Part shown: positions 25,499-37,216 of the stretch, in pieces
Position numbering within the stretch: the stretch's first letter is position 1
Layout of the letters: every line of letters begins with the position of its first letter
NCBI GenBank assembly: GCA_016801885.1
Contig: CM028903.1
Coordinates: 12,138,535-12,202,534 of the forward strand
Direction: 5' to 3'
Source of the DNA: Toxotes chatareus
Taxonomy: Eukaryota > Chordata > Actinopteri > Toxotidae
Length of the DNA: 64,000 nucleotides
Position numbers and translations under genes: made by a program
The notes under the pieces: model-generated
What the model was told of the DNA's origin: nothing
Seen by the model: only the letters and a program-made list of their open reading frames with translations
The model's database searches: none

Positions 25499-25665
25499 AG
25501 CTCCTCTTGAGCTTTTCTCTTTCTTTTTTTTTATAAGTCCGTGACTTATTCTTAGCTCCTCTTGAGCTTTTTCTTTTATTTTTCTATAAGTCCCTGACTT
25601 TTTCTTAGCTCCTCTTGAGCTTTTCTCTTTTTTTTTTATAAGTCCGTGACTTATTCTTAGCTCCT
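25499..25665 (-). repeat. Tandem array of paired hairpins in the proviral leader
   Basis: A unit of 52-55 bp is repeated about three and a half times. Each unit has two inverted repeats. On the proviral sense strand one is AGCTC-AAGAG-GAGCT (at 25499-25513, 25554-25568 and 25607-25621). The other is TAAGTC-ACG-GACTTA (at 25534-25548 and 25639-25653, with a near-perfect variant at 25587-25601). A degraded fourth AGCTC copy begins at 25659. The spacers are homopurine on the sense strand. Confidence 0.85.
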
Positions 25666-25983
25666 TTTCCCTCTTTTATTTCTTGACGCGCGAGGTAGTT
25701 TTTGGTCTTCCTACAGACTCTTTCAAGCTTCTCTGTAAGCTTTTCAACTTTTTCTTTTTCTCTTTTTCTTTTTTTTCTCTTTCTTTAACTTTACTTAAAT
25801 CAATACTGCACCTGAATCGTCCTGGTCCTGCTCAGTTTCCCTGAATCTCGTCACCCCTCGCCTCTCCAGCAGGCCCCGGCCTCCCTACATCCAAACTGCT
25901 CCTGGTAACCGGTGCAGGGTGGAGGGCTTTTCCAAATGTGCACAGAGTCGGGTCCAAATCCAGAGAGAAGAGGAGATATTGAG

Positions 25984-26001
25984 ATCCGGCTCGAAGGACC
26001 A
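25984..26001 (-). other. Proviral primer-binding site, tRNA-Tyr type
   Basis: TGGTCCTTCGAGCCGGAT on the minus strand, five bases from the 5' LTR end. Its complement matches the 3' end of vertebrate tRNA-Tyr (CCGGCTCGAAGGA plus CCA) as I remember it. Confidence 0.8.
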
Positions 26002-26006
26002 ATTTA

Positions 26007-26403
26007 TGTTAGAAAAATTCTAACATATTCAGCCAAGACTCAGAGACGATCAGAGCTTTTAGAATTTATTCTTGCAAGAAGGAGTATACATCAACCATGA
26101 ATCAAGAATGGTGTCTTTGTAATACTCAAAGGGGAGAAGTCTCTATGTCTTCTTTATACACACAGGAATTCACCTCCCCTTCGAGCTGATAATCAAAGTA
26201 ATAGTCTAAACATGCATACATGCAGCCGGTCTCCTTGAGTGTCTGTTTCTGTATCTGTGTACGAAGAACAATATGCACCGGACAGGCTTCCATATCTGTC
26301 TCAAAGGAACAATGTGTGCCCCTTGCTGTAGTTCAAGGCATTGTAGGTCAGGCTGCACAAAGGTATAGTGGTAAGGTATATTCATCCCATTATTTTTCCA
26401 TCA
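26007..26403 (-). repeat. Proviral 5' LTR
   Basis: 397 bp, identical to the other LTR except one base. TATA box at 26152-26158 and AATAAA at 26065-26070 on the minus strand. The U5 end is a perfect palindrome, TGTTAGAA-AAA-TTCTAACA as read on the plus strand. Confidence 0.95.
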
Positions 26404-26661
26404 AATGGTCATTTGTCAAAATATGAATTCACTGGGTGTTACTCGGGATTTGTTGGTGTAAAGTTGAAGAGCTGGCCTGTGCAGAGCAAGGTTAGCAAAG
26501 CATTGCAGCATTGCATCACTTATTTACATTGTTTTATGCTAAAAACATGATAAAACATATAGTATCAGTCAAACATGGACATGCCTGTTAGTTAATGTTG
26601 GCTGCCGATTGTTGTTTTCTAAAGTATTACTTTTTTTTTTTTCTATATTATTAATTATTCT

Positions 26662-26877
26662 TATTATCTTATTTGTATCATAATCTGCTGCTTATCTGGG
26701 TCCAGGCCCAGGTTGTGAAGGCGACTGCCGCCCAGTCCACAATACACCAAAGTCCTACAGCACCTCCCACAGGTGGGAGGTGGTGCCGTCCAGAGTGAGA
26801 CTCAAATCCACAACCCTGAAAGATTGAGTCTCATGCTCTACCAACTGAGCTAACCGAGCAGCACTATTATCTTATTT
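26662..26877 (-). repeat. tRNA-Lys-like SINE with 13-bp target duplication
   Basis: The body (26675-26864) reads on the minus strand from a tRNA-like head: GGTTAGCTCAGTTGGTAGAG (A-box region), GAGCATGAGACTC, then GGTTGTGGATTTGAGTC (B-box region). A 3' part not found in tRNA genes follows. TATTATCTTATTT flanks both sides (26662-26674 and 26865-26877). The tRNA part most resembles tRNA-Lys, but the anticodon loop is altered, so this is a SINE and not a working tRNA gene. Confidence 0.75.
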
Positions 26878-27796
26878 ATATATAATATATTGATGATAAA
26901 GTTATCAATCAAAAACACATTATGAAAAATCATCCAGATTTTTGAATAGCACTGTACAATTACAAATCAATTTTGCTTGTAGTTCTAGTAATAGGATGTT
27001 CAATTTATATTTCTTGTAATGCAAGGTGTCTTTCGTTCTTTCTTTTTTATTTTGCCAAGGGGAAGGTTAGCGTGCTGGTTTTGGATTGCTACAGCATGTT
27101 GGCTAACAGCAGGAATTCCCTAATCCTGCATTTGTGCTATAGTGTTCAAGTCCTACACCCTTGTGTAACATTCACGCATTATTATTAAAGCACTCTGTCC
27201 ATCATGTTCATTGTCAAATTGTAAAGCACGACTAATTTGACAAATTGCTGCCTACAGCATGTCTCTCAAACATATGACTGCATAAACAATGAGTAATGCA
27301 TAAAGTATATTTTTTAATGCAGTGTGTGCACATGGTGATAGAAGGGCAACGTCATACATATTTAGCCCGAGGACTCCATACTGAAATCTTGCATCTTTAT
27401 GCACTTGGGCAGCATGTGTGTTTCATGAGTGTTCAAATGTCTTTTTGCAATGGAAGGAACAAAGACATAACAGAAAATCCACTGAACCCTAAAGACCCAA
27501 ATGAACACCTTCCTCCCATGGGTCTGTGTGCACTAATTTGTAAGTGTGTGTCCTTCTGTATGTGTATTTGTTTTTATTCACATCTTCACATGCATGCTTG
27601 TGTATGCTTATGTCATGTGTGAGCGTGCTCGGGTGTGTAAGTGTGTGTGTAGTGACAGATGGTCCGTTTAATAACCTTGCAAGCACGGTCGCCTGTGGGG
27701 TTGGCATGCCCAAGATGTGGGGAGTGACCTTGTTTTTTATGACCACACAGAGAGCAACCTGTTACAACTGAGAGTGTGTATTGTATGTGTGTACTG

Positions 27797-27818
27797 TGTG
27801 TGTGTGTGTGTGTGTGTA
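27797..27818. repeat. (TG)n microsatellite
   Basis: About ten TG units. Confidence 0.85.
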
Positions 27819-27987
27819 AGATTACCATCAATTTAAGGTCAAAGTTCAATACCTCTCCTTACCTTATCAAAGCTTGTGGCAAGCAGATACCCACTTGGGT
27901 ACTTGGATTCAAAATGTAGTTATTTCATGCTAAATGTCCTTGAAACCGTGGCAGACATAATTAAAAAGTTAATTATAAAATTTGCAT

Positions 27988-28110
27988 ATTTTTGGGAAAT
28001 ACGCTTTTTCGCTTACTTGCTGAACGTAAGACATGAAGATTGATACCACTCTCCATGTTTAGCTTAGCGTAGCATAAAGACTGGGAAAAGGGGCAAACAC
28101 AGGTTACGCC
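27988..28110 (+). repeat. Teleost interspersed repeat fragment
   Basis: Contains GGGAAATACGCTTTTTCGCT, AGATTGATACCACTCTC and TTAGCTTAGCGTAGCATAAA, a phrase order I recognise from a very common fish repeat. No family name is assigned. Confidence 0.5.
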
Positions 28111-31100
28111 AGGTTAAGCACATTTTCAGAAATGCTAAAATAATTGTTCAAGATGTATCTTTTGAATTACACAAAAAAATGCAAAACAACTGTTCTGAAC
28201 GTCTGTCTTTGTCTTTAAAATATGGTCTAAATCTAAACTGTTAAACTAGAAGGGGCATTAAAATGAAAAAAAAAAAAACACATACAAACACAACAAATGT
28301 GGTTTAATAACTGCATTAAAATTTCCTTGAGGGACAATAAGGACAAGCCAGAGAACAAACAGTGCTGGGATCAAAATGGACACTTGGGAGGACACGTCAC
28401 ACAGAATATGCTGTTTCAACAGTGAGAGAAGGCCTTTCCATAACCTGGTATGACATTAAGTTGAGGGGAATTAGATCAGCTTCCTCTAACATAACACTGT
28501 GCAAAATGAGACAGAGCATCAGAATTAGAGTGAAAAAGAAAAACCGTGAGGATATGTCACATTCAGGAAAGACAAGCATCCTCCTTCTGCTAACATAAGA
28601 AAAACAATTTCGGTTTCATTAAAATAAATTCTTTCAGGATTTTCTTTCTCCTCAATCTCACTCTCTCCTCCATCTGTCTGTATTTGTTTGCAAATTTACA
28701 TTTCTCCGTTTTTTTGTTTCATTTCCCCTATATTTGTCTGTCCTACCATAATTGCTTTTTTTTCTGTGCCACATGGCTGAGTTGAAAAGTATTATGACAA
28801 ACCAGAGAAATACCATGTGTGGGTGTGTTCTTGCACACGCATGCAGGTGTGGGTGCAAATAAGCATGGAGAGGTGTGTGTGTATGATCGAGCATGGGTTG
28901 CATGCTCGCATGTTCCCAGTGGCATGTGTGCAGGGAAGTGTGTGTATCTGTGAAACTTTTGTGTCAGGATGTGTAGGACTAATCAGAGCACGGAAGATCC
29001 TGTAGTGGCAATAATAGTAGCAGAACACAGGACGTTAGAGTAGAGTAATGGCTCTTTCCATGTCAATCTCTGTTTTTGTTCCTTTCTCACTCTTGATTTC
29101 AATGTCTGTCAGCGAAATCAACAGGATAATTACATGCACGATTTCTTTTGCTCTCTTTCATTCTGTCTCTCTGGGTGATCCTTTCTGTCCCATCTCTATT
29201 TTCTTTGTATATTTTCATTTAATGCCTCAACTGTTTTTCCTCCCTGCCTCTCTCTGGGTATTTTTGAATAAGAGGCAGGCTTTGTGCTGATGTTCCTTTC
29301 GTGACATTCAGGAAGAGAGGAACATGAAAAAAATAAGGAGACGATGTGGAGGAGAGGAGAGCATGAGACAATGAATCACATGTGGAGGAAGCAAGTGCAG
29401 AAGAGGAGGAAATAAGAAAGAAATCAAAGAGTTAGACTGGAAGAAAACAGGAAATACATGACCAGGCTTTGCAAGGAGCCTTCAAATTCTTTATATTGAG
29501 AGATGGAGGTCTGTGTTTCCAAATTCAGCCTACATGTACTATATCATAGATATATACTAATCACAAATTGTTTTTCAGATTTAGCACTTGTCTGTTCATG
29601 TTCAAACATTAGTTGGACTGTTCTTGACCTGAAGAAAAATAAACAGACTTTGTCTTTATGCCTCAAGAGACCTAGAAAAGCCCCTAATACTATGGATGAT
29701 ACAAGGTCATGCTTTTCTTTTCTCGTCTTGTCTCTTCTCATCTCTTCTCTTCTCTTCTCTTCTCTTCTTGGGTGTAATAACTACCTGTTAAGACAGTGAT
29801 TACCCCTAAATATTGATGAGTACATTACAGCTGTGTAATTAGTTCACTGGACTCATCAATTTCCATTGCCGGATCAATTTGTCCTCAAGCTGTTGCATTG
29901 ACACACAGGCACATGGACACACAACCAAACACACACCTCATCAGACCAGATTTGTGGGATGTTGAAGAAAATCCACTTCTGGAAATGAGCTGAATGAACC
30001 ACTTGTAACATGTTTTCATATATTACTATCAAACAAATGAACTGTGCTCTACACTGTACTGTGTCCTGTTCAATCCACTGCTACATCTTCTCCATACAAT
30101 GATGTAATTCTACTGTGTTTTTCTATTTTACTCAAAATGGAAAAACATGTTATATTTCTGGAAGTAAGAAGCTGTAATATGGGATTAACCTAAACTAATC
30201 AGCAGAGACTTCACTAGCAAAAATGCTGAGACTCTGCTGAGACTTCTCTATGCTGCCATACTTTGGGCCAGATATGTGTGAATGAAAACACAAGCCTGTG
30301 TTAAATTAAATTTGCAACTTTTAGCCTGGTATCTTATTTTGGCCACAGGTAAAACAAACAGAAAAAAGAAAATACAATTAAATAATTTCAACTGTTTCCT
30401 CACATCTCTATTTCCTCATAATTTAACAATGTCATCAGCCATTTTGGCCACTTTGGCAAAAAAAAATCTCATTGTATTTTTGTAACAGCTCACCAAAGTG
30501 TAGAAAAATGCTTTTGTACTACTTCATGAAGAAGATAAATGATTAATGAGGGTACTCACAGTGTGCCAGATGTCTGTAAAATCACCCACTAAATGATACT
30601 CTTTATTTTTATTACCGTCAACAAATTCCATGGAAACACAAAAACTCTCAGTACTTTTTGGCTTTCCCAACCATAAGCTGATTTAGTTATATGGAAGATG
30701 TAAATATTTAATGGCAGGTCACAAATATGTAGCCTATTTTGATTAAAATTAAATTGGTAAATTAATTACCTAGACAGCTGGGCACTAAAGAGATAAGCAA
30801 ACTGGAATAAATAGTTGTTTTTTTTGTGTGTACTGTTTTCTGACAAAAACAAAAGGTTTTAGTCTTTTCATGGGATTTGTAGTACTTATCCTGTAATCTC
30901 AGTACAGACGCCACTTTAAAGGCACTAAATTTCTAATATAAAAACTAAAAAATGATATTTTCTTTGAGCTGAGAGCATTGGATTTGGCTGCATTTTGCCA
31001 GATTCGAAAGCTGAAAGATGCGTTGAGAACTCCGCTAACACCGTGTGGGACATGCACTAAATTCAATCTATTCTTGACTTGTGTGTCATTCTGTCATTAA

Positions 31101-33054
31101 CACTTTGTTTTTCTCTTTTTTTACAACTCAGTCTTTGTCTCTATTATACAAAGTTACAAATACCTTCAAAATAATGTAAAGCAAACAAAGAGAGGCATTA
31201 TTGTGTTGTGTTGTAGCAGCGTTTCAGGGCATGTATCTTCTGCTAGTTGGTATTAATCTCGCCTTCATAAAGCGTGTTAATGCCCAGTGTTAATCAGGGC
31301 TTCTGCTGAATGTGTCTGTGCGAACAACAGGCTGCTAAGTGTCAACTGTTACCGGATTATCTGCCGCCTGGAACCCCATGATAATGATATATGGAGTATG
31401 CGTTTCTGTGTGGGTGCTTTTGAAACCGCGCATGCGTGTGTGTGATTGCGAGTGTGCATGTGGTGATTAAGACAGGCTATTTCTATTTTCTTGGCTCCCT
31501 GAATGATTTCCCTTTGAGTGTAAACCTTTTATTCTGCTGCTTTTATTAAATCAGAGAGACAGAGAGAAATCGCGACAGAGTAAGAAAGGGACCGTGAAAG
31601 GAAGAAAGATACCAAGCCAGAGAAAAAGAAACAGTGAAAAAGAAAGACAGAGAGCGAGAAGGAGAAACAGAGACAGACAGACGTAAAAGAAGAGGGGGAG
31701 CGTTTTAGAGGGGTGTATAATCCCTGTAGTGTTTGTTGTTGTTCCTGTCTGCAGGGTGGTAGAATTTGAACGCTCCATAAAAGCCTGGCTTGGGCTCTGC
31801 TATCCCAACTCACACAGCAGTCTTCGCCATAAGTGCTTCATTCATTGTTCTGTCAACCTGGCAACAAAACCGAGAAAAACACATGAAACGAGAAGCAACA
31901 GCACAAACTGAACAAGTGAATAACCCTAACAGTCGCCTGTATCAAAACGCTTGCCTGTATTAAAACTCATCACGTAACAATACTTACGTTGATAAACATC
32001 GACATGCATTCTAATAATCTGTGCGTCTCATTAAGTCAGGTTATTAGACCTCAGAGTTAATTGAGTTTTTCTGCTTGATAATAAGGTCATCTAATTTCCT
32101 CTTCCCTCTGCCTTCATTTTTAACCTACCCTTGATCAATATTTTTCTTCTTTTCTGAACCCTACTTTTGTTTTCGTTACGTTTTCCCGCCTCCTCTTATG
32201 ATACCTCTCTGTCCCTCGCCTCTGGTCCTTTCTTCTTCCCTTCAATCTTATCATCGTCCTCTTTTTCCTCTCAACCTTGCCCCAATCTGTCTGCCTGCCT
32301 CTTTCTTTTTTTGCCCTCTCCTCCATTACATTCTTCATGCCTTTCCTGCTCTCACTTTTTTCAAAGAAAAAAAAAGTTTTTTTGGGACGTTGTACCATTC
32401 CTCTTATAGTGTGATGGTATGGTGTTTGTAGAGGAGGCAAAGATAGAAGTGTAACCTTGATGCAGGTGGGATATCTGTCTTCAAGTACCTTTACAATGCT
32501 CGCTATCATGCACAATCAAGTCACTGGTTGTTTCATGTAGCATTACACCACCTGTATCACACTCTGGATGAACTATACTGTACAGACAGAGGAACAAGTC
32601 AAGACACAGACATTGGGATGTGACGCTCATCAGTGCTGGGAAACAGGACAATGGAATATTCTGTGTATCAAGTGTGCTGGTGTGGGTTACACTTTGGCTT
32701 CACTTTAGCTTCAAGGACACCCCATCTCTGTGCATGACTTCTGTAAGACCATCGTTTGTATTCTTGTGTCCACCAGTGTATGCCATATTATTCATGTGGA
32801 AAAATGAGAAAACAGTCCCATGTAGAAATCAAATTATAATTAATCAAATCCAATGTCATTTTTTTCCAGCAACTATTAGAATCTTAGGATCTTTACTTTG
32901 TTTCTGATTGGACCAAAACAACAAGTTCTCCACATTAAATGACAGCATATGGTTTTTGAGAGGCGTTTCGTGAATTGATGCCCCTATTGGCGGGATGACA
33001 TCATCTGTTTGTGCCTTCAATAACCCTTACAAGATACTGCTTAAAACTACATCT
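28111..33054. other. Intergenic stretch, no gene seen
   Basis: Pyrimidine-rich tracts (about 28630-28700, 29046-29260), purine-rich tracts (29300-29460, 31550-31710), a second pyrimidine block (32100-32350), a TCTTC repeat (29729-29768) and A runs. The open frames here are low-complexity shadows. Confidence 0.7.
29729..29768. repeat. (TCTCT)n-type pentanucleotide repeat
   Basis: About seven CTCTT units in a pyrimidine-rich stretch. Confidence 0.75.
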
Positions 33055-33245
33055 AAATAATGACGTGACAACACTGTGGTCAAGGTTTGGTTACATTTAG
33101 GCACAAAAATTATACAGTTAGTTTCAGGGAAAGATCATGGTTTAATATTCATTCATCAAGGTTAGGTAACCAGCTGATAGAGACTTGACATCATACCTGC
33201 CGCTTCGTGTGCTACCTAGAGTCAATGTAAAAGGGGTTACCCCCA
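33055..33245. repeat. Probable teleost interspersed repeat
   Basis: Contains TTTGGTTACATTTAGGCACAA and GGGAAAGATCATGGTTTAA style phrases, which recur in many fish genomes in this order. The borders are approximate. Confidence 0.4.
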
Positions 33246-33959
33246 TCCTTGAAACATACAGGGCAGCAAAATGAGGTGCAGCCACTGGAAAACTGTTTCT
33301 ATATATACAGAGCAACACTGAGTAAATGATGAACAGCTGTGCAGACAGATGGCTGAACCCAGGAACAACAGGCAATCAACCAAGGCAGGAACTCACTATG
33401 GGCATCTAGTGGTCAGATATGGCTTGATAATTCTCTACATACCTTGCAAATGTGATTTATTTTGTCCACAGGAAAAAATTCATCTAATAAAGTTTGTTTA
33501 GATGCAGGGGCGTTGGGTGTGTCTTATATGTCTTTGGAAGAAAACCGTACCATTTTTAGACTACATAGTTAAAACATTTTGGCTAGTGAAGAGAGGGTGT
33601 GAGGAAAAAGAAGAAATCAAAGTCTGAGTCTCCACAGTAGTTTGAGGAAAATACTATGGAGCACAGGTGCGGTTATAGCACATAATGGCCCTGCAGAAAC
33701 AGACTGTAGAGTGGTCTGTTGAAACTGACTACATGTACTGTTCTGAGGTTCTCCACTGATTACTTCTGAGAATCCAAATTGCCCATTCAGCAGTAGCGTG
33801 CAATCGGGATGAGCAATGCAAGCAGTGCTTGACCAGTTAAATATAAAAATGAACATCTATTAGAATGATACAGAAATGGAAACGATATCTCTCCTGACAT
33901 CTCAGAACAGTGTTCTGCCCCATAAAGGATCTGATATCGCCTATTTGCACTCATTTTAT

Positions 33960-33988
33960 AGTTTACTGCCCTCTTGTGGCAGTAAACT
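33960..33988. promoter_or_regulatory. Inverted repeat with CTCF-like core
   Basis: A perfect 11-bp stem, AGTTTACTGCC and GGCAGTAAACT, with a 7-base loop. The minus strand across the loop reads CCACAAGAGGGCAG, which fits the CTCF core consensus CCACNAGRKGGCAG. Binding is only a prediction. Confidence 0.35.
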
Positions 33989-34077
33989 GCAGTAGGCTGT
34001 TGTCTTTGGAAGCTAGGTACCAGCTACCAGCTTCTTCTTCAAAAAATTACTCGGCTGGTGGAAGTTTAACATTAAAC

Positions 34078-34125
34078 TGATCAGCCACAACATTAAAACT
34101 GGCAGCTGGTTTTAATGTCAATGTA
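34078..34125. repeat. Tc1-type terminal fragment palindrome
   Basis: TGATCAGCCACAACATTAAA is a phrase I associate with ends of Tc1/mariner-like fish elements. It is followed by ACATTAAAAC, nine bases, and GTTTTAATGT, a perfect 10-bp inverted repeat, as if two ends were joined after internal loss. Confidence 0.4.
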
Positions 34126-37100
34126 TAACGTGAATTTGTCATCCTACCTCACAGGCTGAGTGCTGCACAACCTACTTGTCCTCGATCCCTACCGACACAA
34201 GTTCTTTGTATTTTCCCATCAGAGTCCCCCAACAGTTTCCATCACTGTCTGAACAGTCTCTTTAGCACCACCAGCGTCTCAAATCTAAGGGGCCAGTCTA
34301 GTCTTTTCTTTCCCCACAGTTTTCATGGCCAATGTGTTTTAGTGAAATGTTTTAATAGAGTTTAATCGCCAACCTGAATTCATAGTAAACATTCCTAGTC
34401 TTAAATTGATCTCAGCTACGGGAAATATATCTTTTCCAAATCTAAGATGTAGGATTATGAACTAAGCCTTTTCAGGTGGCACCAAGTATACCTTCTTTTG
34501 AGACTCTTGAAATTTCACAGATTATTAATAAATTAATCACAGCTGTGTTTAACAATGTCGCACAAAGAGAGGATATCAGCAAAAAAAAAAAAAAAAAAAT
34601 TTCATTTGATGGAATAGCCTTAGCTCTACAACTACTTACTACACACCATTACTCAGATTTGATACAAACCTGTGCTGTAAGTAAAGATTTCGGAAAGCAG
34701 CCTGGCAATACATGGAAAATGAGCTTAATTGCAAAGGGTCATGATTCCCCTACTGGCACAAACCAATGTTATGCATCCAGATGAGCACGGTAATAAAATG
34801 TTAAGATCTCAGAGCAAATAGAAATAATGCGGTGTTCTCATTGCCCATGTGATACTGATGTTTACTTTGAACAACAGTGTTGTTTATCTGATCCATAAAG
34901 ATGACAAAAAAAGAGACTAATGTTGGCACTTTTACAGCCTGGGCAGTATGTGTGTGTGTGTCATTGTAGTGCTGAGTGTGCTGAGAAAGGAGTTCTCTGG
35001 TGCTTTATAGGCCAGAGATGCACCAAGTGATCTCAGTAAGTGCTGCATATTTAGAGTGCATAGTCTATCTCTTTCTCTCTGTCTCTCTCTCACTCTCTCT
35101 CTCTGTCTCACAGATCTGGGAGCACAGATACACAGGTGCACTTCCAGACGTATTTGTTGTGTACTGAAAATTATTTGATTCAGTACCAAGGCCACTTGTA
35201 CAGTAAAGAATCTTTAAAGTGGTAAAATGTACACAAACAAAACCCACGTGCCGCACGCACACACACACGTACACACACACACACGCAAGGGAATGCACAA
35301 ACACACAGAGATTCAGGAGTGTGTTCCCATCCAAAACACACAAAACACACTTCTCTCTCCTTCTCTCAAACACATACACAGGATTGGAGCTGTTACTGAC
35401 AAAGGCTCCCTGGTGTGATTTACTGCACAGGGTGAAACACATTGCCCTGCTCTCCTCTGGTCTGTAGTTTCCGGTTTTATTCTGGTTTGGTTTGGTCCTC
35501 TGTCTGTTTTGCTCTTCTCTGTTTTGGTTTGCTCTCTTCCATTCTGTTCTACTTTGTTTCGTCTTCTCTGAACAAATTGGTATTTTTTTGCTTTGCATCC
35601 AGTTACTTTAACCATTATTTTAAGATATCAGAGGCTGAATATTTAAAAAGGTGTGAGTTTTACAATCTCCTACTGCACACTGTGAATCATTTTTGTTTGT
35701 GTTCAGCATTTCTCACAAGACATTTTGGTGAGACAAGAGCTCTCCACATCCTTAAGCTCTATTAAACATATGTGAATGTGCCCTGTCTATGAAAATATTT
35801 GCCACTGCCTTGAAGGTAATATTTGAAGGAGCCATTTTGAGAACATTGTCAATATTTACTAATTGTCTGGTGAATGTAAGAACAAGTAACAGGTTTAAAT
35901 ACAGTAGATTTATTTCCTTTATGAATGGTTAAACAAAACACTCCTATGGTTGCACTGGGTACTACTGTCAATGAATCTTCAGACAGATGAAACATGGAGC
36001 TGTTGTAAATACTCAAGAGACCGTAACTGTGGTACTGATTCCTGTTCAATAAAGCAAGAAGAAAACCTTAGTAAAAATGTTTCTTTAATGGGAAGGTTAT
36101 GATCCCCCTCCACAAAATAGGCATCTAAGTGTAGACTTGATTTAGTTAATCATCTAATGGAAAAGAACATCAGTGCACGATGTGCAATCCACAGCAAATC
36201 TGTCAAGATCGAAAACTGGCCTCTATTGGCAGTCTGCTTAGTAATATAGAGTAATATAGAGTGCATCCTCAAAGAAGATATGCTAAATAGCGTTTCACGT
36301 TAATCAAAAATGACTATGGCTGCTTTCAGCCCAGCTTTAGCCTAGCATGAAAAAACGCAGGCCCACTTTTTCCTACTGTATACCTTGTGATCGCCATGAC
36401 AAAAAAACTAAACAGCTGCCACCATGATAGCTTTCCAGAGCTGCAGAGTTCATGTCTTCTATGGCTGAAGAGGAGCTTTCTAAAGTCTGAAGATGCCATT
36501 AAGATTATGTCAGCTTCGGCTTGAGGCATAAAAATTTTTAAATAAAGAGGTGGCCATTTAGGACGAAGAGAGATCTAATGAAAGTCACAAATGTGCTACA
36601 CTAAGGGGAAAAAGGATCCAATGTTTTTTGGAGCCGAATAACTTGGCTTCTGCTGCTTCAAATTTGACCATTGTTTCTTTAATCTCTCTCGTTGTCTCCC
36701 AACTTTATGGAAGGGCAATGCTAAATTGCTGGAGTGCTCCTTGAACCATGAAACACGCTATCCGCACATAAAGGGAAGCAGGGTGTTGCTATTACATGTC
36801 CACAGGGCACATCTTTTCACTATTTTCAAATCCCCAATCAGCATTTAGGCTCACACTGATAAAGTTCTGCTGGTTGCAGCTGTTACTCAGGGAAAAAGAG
36901 GTGCCACTTGGATCCATCAATTACTGGCATGCATAATTCAAACGCTCCGTGTCACTAACTTTCACTGTCTTCCTTCTCACCCCATCACCTTTCTCTACAT
37001 CCTCCTTTCTGTCAATGGTGATTTCTCTATCTTCTTCTCTTGTCAGTCGTCCCTTTCACCTCTTCCTGTCTTCCTCCCTGGCTGTCAGTGGGTCCTTTCC

Positions 37101-37216
37101 CTGGAGGCACAGTTGGTTTCTAAAGAAACAATTTCAGACAACAGACAATAAAGCCATGAAATCAGAGAGAGTGAGAGAGTCAGAGAGAGATCAACACAGT
37201 GTTTTTCCTGGCAGTG

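Larger units (their letters stand above)
25062..25983 (-). other. Proviral leader between PBS and gag
   Basis: About 920 nt, purine-rich on the proviral sense strand. From the PBS side it contains an A/G-rich block, a tandem hairpin array (25499-25665), a long A-rich tract (25380-25450), a strong candidate splice donor CCG then GTGAGTGG (25301-25309), and an AT repeat (25081-25096) just before gag. Confidence 0.8.
20079..26408 (-). mobile_element. Endogenous retrovirus, complete proviral insertion with decayed coding region
   Basis: The structure is TSD - 3' LTR - PPT - env remnant - pol remnant - gag start - leader - PBS - 5' LTR - TSD, transcribed on the minus strand. The LTRs (20084-20480 and 26007-26403) are both 397 bp and differ at one position by eye. 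They begin TG and end CA and are flanked by AATGG on both sides (20079-20083 and 26404-26408). The interior is about 5.5 kb, short for a full retrovirus, with deletions, frameshifts and a nested insertion. The env transmembrane part has a CX6CC motif and an immunosuppressive-domain-like stretch, and the protease has DSG. Together these indicate a gamma-/epsilon-like (class I) fish ERV. No protein is intact. Confidence 0.95.
26409..27987. other. Intergenic stretch right of the provirus
   Basis: Contains the tRNA-Lys-like SINE (26662-26877), and GT runs near 27640-27650 and 27797-27818. No coding block is recognised. Confidence 0.75.

Noticed and set aside
25499..25665. CRISPR-like array
   Set aside because: The units are adjacent copies without unique spacers, inside a retroviral leader in a vertebrate genome.
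26740..26865. Functional tRNA-Lys gene
   Set aside because: The anticodon arm does not fold properly and the sequence continues into a SINE body flanked by a target duplication.
35065..35598. 177-codon minus-strand open frame
   Set aside because: Repetitive RE and VCV segments come from TC and CA simple repeats.
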